Shown: positions 6,915-13,211 of the stretch, one piece after another
Layout of the letters: each line of letters opens with the position of its first letter
Numbering within the stretch: the first letter of the stretch is position 1
DNA from: Actinomycetota bacterium
GTDB taxonomy: Bacteria; Actinomycetota; Acidimicrobiia; Acidimicrobiales; JAMCPL01
Reading direction: 5' to 3'
Assembly: GCA_023379725.1 (NCBI GenBank)
Contig: JAMCPC010000013.1
Span: 6,220 to 19,430 of the forward strand
Length of the DNA: 13,211 nucleotides
The notes under the pieces: generated by a model
Told to the model about the DNA's origin: nothing
Seen by the model: only the letters and a program-made list of their open reading frames with translations
Databases searched by the model: none
Position numbers and translations under genes: made by a program

Positions 6915-8578
6915 GGCAGCAGCCACAGAGTGCCATAACTCTCTCTCCGGAGGAGCGCCCTCTCGAGGAGTATCCGTACGATTCAGAGGTGGACATAGTC
7001 GTAATAGGTGCCGGCCCGAACGGTCTTATAGCAGCTCTATATCTGGCATCAGCCGGGCTTCAGGTTGCATTGGTCGAAAGACGCTATGAGATAGGAGGTG
7101 GGCTTGCCACTGAAGAGGTACTCTTCCCTGGATATTATGCAAACACTCACGCAACCTATCACTACATGATCGACTACATGCCCGTGTTGGAAGATTTTGA
7201 CCTTTCACGCCATGGATTACGTTTCTTCAAACCATCCCTGCAGACCGCTTCATATATAGGCAATGACGAGGTGCACCTCTACCGTACCCTTGAGGACACA
7301 AGAGACTTTCTGGCCAGAACATCTCTATCTTTGGCCGATTCGTTCGCAAGAACGTCTATGAGCTACAGGCGCATGGTAGACGAGATAGTAGGTCCTGCCA
7401 CCTACCTCCCTCCAATGCCCCCGCTTGACATGATAGACAGGATGGGAACGACCCCTACAGGAAACGAGCTACTTGCAGTATCTGAAGCGAGTCCTCATGA
7501 GGTATTGGACGGAGCCAATCTCGGCGATCCGCTCACTGCTACCCTTCTCTATATGGCCTGCCAATGGGGTATATCTCCAAGAGAAACCGGCATGGGGTTC
7601 ATGGTTCCACTACTGGTAGACAGGGGGATGCAAAAGGCAATCTGCTACGGAGGCTCCCATCGGATGGCAAGTGCACTCTCACGAGAATTCCTCCGCAATG
7701 GAGGTATTATCCTCGACAATGCCGAAGTCGATTCAATTGAAATAGGAGATAATGGAGCCAGCGGCATAAGCATGGTAGATGGAAGAAGTATAAGAGCTCG
7801 CAAGGCTGTAGTATCCAGCCTCGATCCAGTCACTACCATGTTACGCCTACTCCCAGACGGGTCGGTACCTGGTGAAATGGTATCCGCATTGGGTGAGTGG
7901 AAGTGGGACAAGTGGTCGTTGCTCACAGTGTTTTTTGCACTAAAGGCCGGAGGGGATAAGGACACTTCATACGGCAACGACGAGCCTTTCGCCACAATAC
8001 TCGGTTTCGATTCCTCCGATGACGTTATAGACGTCCTTGAAGGCCTGGAAGTAGGTGAGATAGCAAAAATAGCCGGTCATCTCAGCATGGAATCTGAACT
8101 TGACCCATGCCTGAAGCCACGGAACGGAGAGAGAGTTGGGTTTTTCCAGATGCCGGCACCTTACGAATATCCCTGGGAGGAGAGATCCAGTAGTATCCTT
8201 CAACAGGTACTCGATTTGTTGGAGGTACGCATACCGGGCATACGGGAGGATCTACTCGCTGTGAAGATGGAGACACCCGTGGATGTGGAGAGGCGTCTAG
8301 CCTCTATGGTCAGAGGGTCGATCAAGCACGGTGACTACAACCCGCTGCAGATGGGTTACCTGAGACCACATATCGACTGCTCCAATACACGCACCCCGAT
8401 CGAAGGTCTGTATCTCTGTGGAGCATCTGTGTACCCTGGAGGAATGATCATTGGCGGACCGGGATACCTCTGTGCCCGTGCAGTTATAGATGACCTGGGC
8501 ATAGAATTCCCCTTCCCCATCACCAGAAAAATGGAGACTTACGCAAATACATACCTGGACGGCGATATCCAGTGGTAG
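6911..8578 (+). CDS. Phytoene dehydrogenase-like FAD oxidoreductase, B-type, copy 1
   Basis: A 555-residue FAD-binding oxidoreductase of the phytoene dehydrogenase-like group. GAGPNG at residues 33-38 begins the dinucleotide fold, followed by VERRYEIGGGLATEE and HATYHYM. Two C-terminal blocks mark the B-type: RGSIKHGDYNPLQMGYLRP (468-486) and GLYLCGASVYPGG from 499, continuing MIIGGPGYL. The latter is close to the classic CrtI/CrtO flavin-binding end with its Gly/Pro loop, so this looks like a catalytically competent subunit. Compared with the second B-type protein it has 17 more residues before the Rossmann motif and about 20 more at the C-terminus, ending in a Trp. It overlaps its A-type neighbour by ATGA, which suggests matched production and perhaps a heteromeric complex. 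The substrate cannot be named from sequence. Confidence 0.87.
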   Translation: MRQQPQSAITLSPEERPLEEYPYDSEVDIVVIGAGPNGLIAALYLASAGLQVALVERRYEIGGGLATEEVLFPGYYANTHATYHYMIDYMPVLEDFDLSRHGLRFFKPSLQTASYIGNDEVHLYRTLEDTRDFLARTSLSLADSFARTSMSYRRMVDEIVGPATYLPPMPPLDMIDRMGTTPTGNELLAVSEASPHEVLDGANLGDPLTATLLYMACQWGISPRETGMGFMVPLLVDRGMQKAICYGGSHRMASALSREFLRNGGIILDNAEVDSIEIGDNGASGISMVDGRSIRARKAVVSSLDPVTTMLRLLPDGSVPGEMVSALGEWKWDKWSLLTVFFALKAGGDKDTSYGNDEPFATILGFDSSDDVIDVLEGLEVGEIAKIAGHLSMESELDPCLKPRNGERVGFFQMPAPYEYPWEERSSSILQQVLDLLEVRIPGIREDLLAVKMETPVDVERRLASMVRGSIKHGDYNPLQMGYLRPHIDCSNTRTPIEGLYLCGASVYPGGMIIGGPGYLCARAVIDDLGIEFPFPITRKMETYANTYLDGDIQW

Positions 8579-8590
8579 GAACATCACCTG

Positions 8591-8734
8591 TTTATGCAGC
8601 ACCTGCCAGCATGGCAACAGCAGGGCAGTGGCATGACACCTCCCGGTACAGTAGTGGCAGGGCAGTAGTATGGCAGTAGTATGGCACCTCCCGATACGGC
8701 AATGGTACGGCAACAGCATGGCAGCAGTGTCAAG
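8591..8734. repeat. Degenerate 48-bp tandem repeat
   Basis: The segment starting cctcccggtac (8639-8686) recurs 48 bp later as cctcccgatac (8687-8734), with differences that are mainly transitions and decay at the end. A weaker third unit may precede it (8591-8638). Within it an 11-bp subunit, ggcagtagtat, occurs twice in a row at 8661-8682. The period is divisible by three, but no plus-strand frame has a credible ribosome binding site. Confidence 0.75.
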
Positions 8735-8787
8735 GCAGGACTCATAGTGCCGGTAAATACAGTGCCGGCAAGTTGGGCATTGCTCCG

Positions 8788-8832
8788 GTAAGTATCGTGC
8801 AGGTAGATATCGTGCAGGTAAGTATCATAGTA
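8788..8832. repeat. Three 15-bp tandem repeats
   Basis: gtaagtatcgtgcag (8788-8802), gtagatatcgtgcag (8803-8817) and gtaagtatcatagta (8818-8832) follow head to tail. Units 1 and 2 differ at two positions; unit 3 differs from unit 1 near its end. They lie directly upstream of the ribosome binding site of the next gene, so they may be part of its leader or simply slippage products. Confidence 0.8.
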
Positions 8833-8840
8833 TTATTGGA

Positions 8841-8847
8841 AAGGAGA
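8841..8847 (+). promoter_or_regulatory. Strong ribosome binding site for the small hypothetical gene
   Basis: AAGGAGA lies 6 bases before the ATG at 8854. It is the best Shine-Dalgarno match in the window and argues that this small gene is genuinely translated. Confidence 0.85.
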
Positions 8848-8853
8848 TAGCTC

Positions 8854-9435
8854 ATGAAATTATGGTCACGAGGATTGGGTCGTAGAGAACTTATCATGGA
8901 CTTCACACACTATGCCATACGCGGCTCAGAGGACGGTGGTATAGAGATCTTTGGAGTAACCGAACAACCGGTGAGTTGGGAGTTCAGGGTTCACATTGAG
9001 CAAGAGGATATACCTGGCCTGGTAAATGTAGCACTCTCCAAACCTGTCCGAAGAATGGTTATACGAAGGATATTCACAGCCATAGCAACCATCTGGAAAA
9101 GGCGCCACTTCAAAGTACCTGAAGGGCTGGAGGAACGAGTAAGGACAGCTCATTCCCACGTAATGGACAGGCCTCGCATCAATCGCCAGGTATCCGATAG
9201 GGCAGACTCTGGTACTGTACCTACCGCTTCCATAGCCAGAACCACCACCATAGCCAGATCCAGATCTACTACTACTGTCACTGACGACTCTGATGACGGT
9301 GATGACTCCGCTGGCAATACTGCTGCAGGTCCCGATGTCGATACCACTTCGACTAATGATACGACTATCGACAGTGTTTCCAAGGTCGTTGGGAACAGCA
9401 ACAAGACCACGGGCAACGCAATAGGAATCAGCTAA
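8854..9435 (+). CDS. Small hypothetical protein coupled to the second oxidoreductase pair
   Basis: I do not recognise this 193-residue protein. Residues 1 to about 105 look folded: a strand-rich part (MDFTHYAIRGSEDGGIEIFG, then VSWEFRVHIEQEDIPGLVNV) and a basic, partly hydrophobic helix (VRRMVIRRIFTAIATIWKRR, about 66-84) that could sit on a membrane surface. Residues 118-193 form a low-complexity tail rich in Thr, Ser, Asp and Asn, with an acidic run DDSDDGDD (144-151) and a repeated IARTTT/IAR element; it is probably disordered. The strong ribosome binding site and the TAATG junction with the next gene indicate a real protein made together with the A2-B2 oxidoreductases. An accessory, scaffold or membrane-tethering subunit is a plausible role, but this rests on context only. 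No cysteine or other obvious catalytic pattern is visible. Confidence 0.78.
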   Translation: MKLWSRGLGRRELIMDFTHYAIRGSEDGGIEIFGVTEQPVSWEFRVHIEQEDIPGLVNVALSKPVRRMVIRRIFTAIATIWKRRHFKVPEGLEERVRTAHSHVMDRPRINRQVSDRADSGTVPTASIARTTTIARSRSTTTVTDDSDDGDDSAGNTAAGPDVDTTSTNDTTIDSVSKVVGNSNKTTGNAIGIS

Positions 9436-11177
9436 TGGACTACGATGTAATAGTTATAGGAGGGGGTATAAACGGGCTAACCGCGGCTGCCTACCTGGCA
9501 AAGTCGGGTCTCAAGGTCGGAGTCTTCGAGCGCAAGGGACAGTGTGGAGCACATTGCGACAGCATAGAACTGGGTACACCCGGCTTCTGGCACAACCTGC
9601 ATGCAACATGGCTGATATGTGGTATGAGCCCGGCGATGGAAGACCTGGATCTTCCAGGACACGGATTGGAACTCGTGGGCACGGATGTGGCGTACGCAAA
9701 AGAGTTTCTCGGCGGTCGCAACTGCCTGCTCTCTCCAGATCCTCTCACTACGCTCGAAAGCATCAGCTCCGCATCGGCCCATGATGCTGAATTGCTCCAA
9801 CGCAGTGCAGCATTCTTCATGGAGCACTGGAACGATCTTCTTGAGCAGATGAAACTCTTTTTTACCAGACCACCATCGGCAGAATTGAACAACTCTGTGT
9901 TGCTGGTCGAAACAATGCTTAATCTGATGGATCTGAAGGTCGACCCATTCGAGTTTCAGGGAATGACCGGGTTCGAGGCATTAGACCTAATTTTCGAGTC
10001 AGAGGAGTTGAAGACCACCCTGGCATCACTCTCATGGATAGGAGGCATAGCACCCATCCACAGGAAGATAGGAGTCATGGGATCTCTTCTTCTGGGCTCC
10101 TTCACCGGTACACTGTTCCCAGTACATCAAGCCACAGGCGGTTCACATGCGCTCACTCATGCCCTGGTCAGATCAGTCGTGGACAACGGTGGCGAGATAT
10201 GGACGAGTAGCGCCGTGGACAAGATCATCGTCGAAGACGGTAAGGCAGTGGGCATACACCTACACCCGGACAGCCTACTGGGAGATGTCGAGATCAGGGC
10301 AAAAACAGTACTGTCCAATTTGACCGTAGCTCCGACCTTCATCAGACTGCTCGGCGAAGACATAATAGGTCCATCCTGGGCAAACAAGATTAGAGCCTTC
10401 AGCTACGACGAACAGGTTCTGTTCGGCGTATATTACGCCCTCTCCGGTGATCCTGAATTCGCCTCCGCCACACACGCCCCAGGCATACAACGTAGCTTTA
10501 TGGGGTTTTTCGGTGGTGACACTATGGAGGAATTGCGCCGATTCGGCGTTAATCTCATATCAGGAGTAATTGACGATACTATAGCAGGTAACTGGTTTGT
10601 GCCGACCAGAGCCGACCCGACACAGGCTCCTCCCTCCATGCATACATCATTTGTATGGTTGGATGTCCCGCCGGCACCCAGAAAATGGCATGGCAAGTCA
10701 ATCGGAGGTTGGGAAGCATGGCCTGAAATAGCCGATCAATTAGCTGACGAAGTAACTGATGCCTACGAACTCTATGCCCCCGGATTCAAAGATCTGATCT
10801 TAGAGAGATTCGTGATGACACCACCTGATCAGGAACGCAACAATCCATCGGCAGTTAGAGGCAATTGGATAGGAGGTTCGATGCTACCTGAGCAGGTATT
10901 CTACAATAGACCCATACCGGGGCTAATCCAGCAGGAATCGGCATCACGGACGTTTATTCCCAACTTGTACCTATCCAACTCCATCCACCCCGGAGGAACT
11001 ACCTGGCTAACCTCCGGCTATCTAGCGGCAGTAGAGATAGCTCAAGACATGGGAACCTTCAGCACAGACCTGTGGAAGGCTCAGGCATTCGACTGGTGCC
11101 TTGCAAACATGGGATCCATTCCACAAAACAGAGGGGTGGCACCACGTTGGCTCAAGCAGAATACGGGAGGAAAATGA
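9435..11177 (+). CDS. Phytoene dehydrogenase-like FAD oxidoreductase, A-type, copy 2
   Basis: A 580-residue paralogue of the first A-type protein. The Rossmann motif GGGING is at residues 9-14. The next conserved stretch, usually an EIGG-type sequence, reads ERKGQCGAHCDSIE, with one Gly replaced and two Cys present. The middle retains GGSHALTHAL and the NGGEIWTSSAVDKIIVEDGKAVG element typical of the superfamily. The C-terminal region (GNW, then NLYLSNSIHPGG from 510) continues TTWLTSGYL, so like its paralogue it lacks the Gly/Pro loop seen in the B-type proteins. A roughly 50-residue tail with Trp residues follows. Its ATG overlaps the preceding stop by one base (TAATG) with a modest AGGA at 9423-9426, and its stop overlaps the next start (ATGATG), forming a tightly coupled three-gene set. 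It could act as a regulatory or substrate-handling partner or have its own chemistry. Confidence 0.85.
   Translation: MDYDVIVIGGGINGLTAAAYLAKSGLKVGVFERKGQCGAHCDSIELGTPGFWHNLHATWLICGMSPAMEDLDLPGHGLELVGTDVAYAKEFLGGRNCLLSPDPLTTLESISSASAHDAELLQRSAAFFMEHWNDLLEQMKLFFTRPPSAELNNSVLLVETMLNLMDLKVDPFEFQGMTGFEALDLIFESEELKTTLASLSWIGGIAPIHRKIGVMGSLLLGSFTGTLFPVHQATGGSHALTHALVRSVVDNGGEIWTSSAVDKIIVEDGKAVGIHLHPDSLLGDVEIRAKTVLSNLTVAPTFIRLLGEDIIGPSWANKIRAFSYDEQVLFGVYYALSGDPEFASATHAPGIQRSFMGFFGGDTMEELRRFGVNLISGVIDDTIAGNWFVPTRADPTQAPPSMHTSFVWLDVPPAPRKWHGKSIGGWEAWPEIADQLADEVTDAYELYAPGFKDLILERFVMTPPDQERNNPSAVRGNWIGGSMLPEQVFYNRPIPGLIQQESASRTFIPNLYLSNSIHPGGTTWLTSGYLAAVEIAQDMGTFSTDLWKAQAFDWCLANMGSIPQNRGVAPRWLKQNTGGK
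11165..11171 (+). promoter_or_regulatory. Ribosome binding site for the B2 gene
   Basis: GGGAGGA lies 2-5 bases before two adjacent in-frame ATG codons at 11174 and 11177. The spacing to 11177 is the more usual one, but either gives essentially the same protein. It argues against the longer open frame that reaches back to 11072. Confidence 0.7.
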
Positions 11178-12709
11178 TGTCCTCTGATGTACAGCACGAT
11201 TACGATGCCATTATTATCGGAGGAGGTCCAAACGGGCTGATTGCTGCATCGTACCTTGCCCGAGCAGGTGCGCATGTGCTCTTGCTGGAAAGACGCATAG
11301 AAACAGGTGGAGGGCTGAATACGGATGAATACTTTGGATTCCGTTTCAATCTCCATGCCGTATATCACTTGATGGCCGATGTCATGCCCGCTTACAAAGA
11401 TCTGGACCTCCCCAACTACGGGCTAAGGTATGTCGTACCACCATATGGAGCGGCATTCCTGCTCCCTGACAACCGTTCACTGATATTCAGTAATGACGCT
11501 ACCGCTACCGCTGAAGAGATAGCGAAGTTCTCAAGTTACGACGCTGATTGCTACATGAATATGTGGAATGACTTCCAGCCAATGCTTGAACAGTATCTCA
11601 TACCGCTTACCTACGAGTTACCTATGCCTCCGCTGGAACAGCTTGAACTGATGGAACAGAACGAGGCAGGTCAAGAGATGGCACGAATCTCAGAGATGTC
11701 GTTTGTAGATATTCTGGATGACTATGGCTTCGAAAATACGCACGTAAGAATGGCACTTTTGAGCTTTCCTGCCATGTGGGGACTGGATCTAAATGAACCC
11801 CTTGGTTTTCTCTATCCACTCTACCTCTGTCGCATGCTAAATGCCGCCCTGGTAAAGGGTGGATCACACCGGATGTCATCAGCTATATACCGTTCCTTCG
11901 TTCATGCTGGTGGAATAGTACGCGATGCCTGCCCTGCATCATCACTGATAGTAGAAGATGGCACGGTAGTGGGAGTAAAGACAGTCGCCGGAGATACCTT
12001 CCGGGCTCCACTGGTGATCTCTACACTAAACCCCGAACAGACGTTTATAGATTTGCTCGGAGAAGAGCACTTGGACGACTCGCTGCGATCTGCAGTATCT
12101 GGATGGGAATGGGAACAGCGTAGCCTGTTTGGATTGCATCTGGGTATACGGGGTGACTTAAGCTATAAGTTGCAGGATACAAGGGTAGACAATGCCCTGG
12201 TGGCATTCATGGGACTGTCCACCGAAGAAGACCTGCACTCCCACCTGGCCGCCGTGGACAGCGGAGAATCAGATCATGCTGGATGGATCCATGTAACCGT
12301 ACCAACCAAATTCGATCCCACTCAAGCATCTGATGGATACAACACGGTGCGCATTGAGTCGGTTGCACCATACTCGTCGCCATGGACTGAGATTACACCC
12401 ACATACGCTGAATCATGCCTTAATCTACTACGCGAGTATGCCGATCTGGAAGACGTAATAGTGCAACGAACATGTACTCCGGTCGATATTGAGCAACGCC
12501 TGACGACCATGAAGCGTGGCTCCATAAAGCATGGCGCTTATACCCCCCTCCAACTGGGATACTTCAGACCGAACGACCTGTGCTCCCAGATAGAGACTCC
12601 GGTACCCGGCCTGCTGGTGGCAGGTGCTTCAGTATACCCTGGTGGTATGATTCTGGGAGGCCCCGGCTACCTGGGTGCCAAGGTTGCTCTGGAGTTGCTG
12701 GGTATCTAA
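11174..12709 (+). CDS. Phytoene dehydrogenase-like FAD oxidoreductase, B-type, copy 2
   Basis: A 511-residue FAD oxidoreductase, the shortest and most canonical of the four. The Rossmann motif GGGPNG is at residues 16-21, followed by LERRIETGGGLNTDE and FNLHAVYHLM, reminiscent of CrtO-type enzymes. The B-type blocks are present: KGGSHRMSSAIYRSF in the middle, RGSIKHGAYTPLQLGYFRP (448-466), and GLLVAGASVYPGG from 479 running into MILGGPGYLGAK, the family's C-terminal flavin-binding element. It shares these with the first B-type protein at high local identity, and its partner order and coupling to an A-type gene are the same. ATG at 11174 overlaps the upstream TGA; ATG at 11177 is the alternative. 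A FAD-dependent redox reaction on a hydrophobic substrate is likely; the exact reaction is not known. No gene downstream continues the operon on this strand. Confidence 0.88.
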   Translation: MMSSDVQHDYDAIIIGGGPNGLIAASYLARAGAHVLLLERRIETGGGLNTDEYFGFRFNLHAVYHLMADVMPAYKDLDLPNYGLRYVVPPYGAAFLLPDNRSLIFSNDATATAEEIAKFSSYDADCYMNMWNDFQPMLEQYLIPLTYELPMPPLEQLELMEQNEAGQEMARISEMSFVDILDDYGFENTHVRMALLSFPAMWGLDLNEPLGFLYPLYLCRMLNAALVKGGSHRMSSAIYRSFVHAGGIVRDACPASSLIVEDGTVVGVKTVAGDTFRAPLVISTLNPEQTFIDLLGEEHLDDSLRSAVSGWEWEQRSLFGLHLGIRGDLSYKLQDTRVDNALVAFMGLSTEEDLHSHLAAVDSGESDHAGWIHVTVPTKFDPTQASDGYNTVRIESVAPYSSPWTEITPTYAESCLNLLREYADLEDVIVQRTCTPVDIEQRLTTMKRGSIKHGAYTPLQLGYFRPNDLCSQIETPVPGLLVAGASVYPGGMILGGPGYLGAKVALELLGI

Positions 12710-12744
12710 GAGCATAAGTCAAAAGTCCCTGCTGTTGACCTAGT

Positions 12745-12777
12745 GGCCTGTCCCGTAAATAGCGTGACGTTATCCGG
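12745..12777. mobile_element. Possible solitary insertion-sequence end
   Basis: The stretch ggcctgtcccgtaaatagcg (12745-12764) and the following tgacgttatcc resemble the terminal inverted repeats of IS256/Mutator-type elements, which often read like CTGTCCCGTAAA...GTGTCA. I see no matching inverted copy and no transposase in the window, so at most this is a remnant, or one end of an element lost elsewhere. The resemblance is from memory and weak. Confidence 0.2.
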
Positions 12778-12866
12778 CAAGTCAGGGGCGAAATCTGGAG
12801 GGCGGCAAGCCCGAGGTACCTATCCGCTGAGCCTCTAGATAACCATGAATTTCCGCCAAACAAATA

Positions 12867-13211
12867 TCAGGTCACCAGACGAAGGAGTGCCTGCCTGGCC
12901 TCTTCTGACTTATCCGCTTCCCCGGACAGACGCTCAGCCAGCCGTTCAGTCCACTCAGCCACCGTAATCGTGTCATGGCGTATGGCAATACCACCCATCA
13001 CCTTCGCAACGGTAGGTACAAGCCGTCCATGCTGTTTGGAAATAGAAAACTGCTCCTCTTCCAAGATGACGACCACCTCGGATATGGCACCACGACCCAT
13101 TAAGCCAGCCTTTTTCACCTGTACGGCTTCAGGCCATGCAGATCCCAATTGGTTCGCCAAATAGCCGAGTAGTAGTTGATCGTCTTTCGCCTGCTCGGCG
13201 AGGAGCTGAGC
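12867..13211 (-). CDS. Conserved-looking hypothetical protein, 5'-partial (C-terminal part)
   Basis: A minus-strand frame open to the right window edge gives about 114 residues ending at a TGA (12867-12869). A TTG at 13158-13160 could start it, but the preceding in-frame residues (AQLLAEQAKDDQLLLGYLA) read as a natural helix continuous with it, so the start is probably outside the window. The visible part has a short strand pair (EVVVILEEEQFSISKQHGRL), then VMGGIAIRHDTITVAEWTERLAERL and a charged helical end. It is reminiscent of small actinobacterial hypothetical proteins with a GIAL/I...W pattern, but I cannot name a family. It faces the oxidoreductase operon convergently and is probably unrelated to it. 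Confidence 0.65.
   Translation of the reverse strand, partial: AQLLAEQAKDDQLLLGYLANQLGSAWPEAVQVKKAGLMGRGAISEVVVILEEEQFSISKQHGRLVPTVAKVMGGIAIRHDTITVAEWTERLAERLSGEADKSEEARQALLRLVT

Larger units (their letters stand above)
8579..8853. other. Repeat-filled spacer between the two oxidoreductase blocks
   Basis: This 275-bp stretch is mostly GGCA/GTA-rich degenerate tandem repeats (separate entries) followed by a Shine-Dalgarno sequence for the next gene. No convincing terminator hairpin with a T-run is visible, so the two blocks may be cotranscribed; a promoter near tattat (8831-8836) is possible but has no clear -35 partner. Confidence 0.6.

Noticed and set aside
8297..8719. Minus-strand 140-residue open frame with a Cys/His-rich repeated N-terminus
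   Set aside because: It is antisense to the end of the B1 gene plus the 48-bp repeat; the repeated peptide simply mirrors the DNA repeat, and there is no ribosome binding site.
8681..8788. Plus-strand 35-codon frame through the 48-bp repeat
   Set aside because: No ribosome binding site, and its sequence is determined by the repeat.
8591..8832. CRISPR array
   Set aside because: The repeats are degenerate, contiguous and lack unique spacers of constant size; no cas genes are nearby.
5172..12709. Calling the cluster a carotenoid biosynthesis operon (crtI/crtO)
   Set aside because: The proteins belong to the broad superfamily, but no phytoene synthase, cyclase, hydroxylase or prenyltransferase is present, and the paired A-B layout is not the usual carotenoid arrangement.
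12800..12812. gggc-ggcaa-gccc hairpin as a terminator after the B2 gene
   Set aside because: The stem is only four base pairs and no T-run follows on either strand.

Overview
The window has mid-range GC by eye and makes heavy use of ATA, GTA and CTA codons. It carries seven genes on the plus strand and one partial gene on the minus strand. The first gene joins a V4R-like sensory domain to GAF, GGDEF and EAL modules. That architecture, and the look of the partial gene at the right edge, suggest an Actinomycetota-like bacterium of moderate GC. This placement is inference; there is no rRNA or other phylogenetic marker here.

Left part (1-4816): a cyclic-di-GMP enzyme with both GGDEF and EAL motifs intact, cut at its 5' end by the window edge, is followed at once by an APC-superfamily transporter. 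The spacing of its key residues closely matches the potassium importer KimA. The start of the KimA-like gene is a puzzle: the only standard start codon in its open frame (TTG at 3059) lies about 23 codons downstream of where family-like sequence begins. An upstream in-frame ATG is cut off by a TAG.

Middle and right part (5172-12709): four large FAD-dependent oxidoreductases of the phytoene dehydrogenase-like superfamily (CrtI/CrtO/COG1233 type) form two pairs. Each pair is an 'A' protein of 580 residues followed by a 'B' protein (555 or 511 residues) whose start codon overlaps the A stop codon. The A proteins resemble each other and the B proteins resemble each other, so the pair probably arose by duplication of an ancestral A-B unit. 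Before the second pair lies a small unrecognised gene, joined to it by a TAATG overlap. It encodes a folded-looking N-terminal half and a Thr/Ser/Asp-rich tail. The overlaps suggest that A and B are made in balance and may form a heteromeric enzyme. The substrate is unknown, and no phytoene synthase, cyclase or prenyltransferase is present to tie the cluster to carotenoids.

The gaps between genes are rich in repeats: a duplicated copy of the 3' end of the transporter gene, a paired 8-bp direct repeat upstream of the first oxidoreductase, degenerate 48-bp and 15-bp tandem repeats between the two oxidoreductase blocks, and an 18-bp in-frame repeat at the end of the GGDEF-EAL gene. The right edge holds the C-terminal part of a convergent hypothetical gene, with a possible insertion-sequence end in the gap before it.
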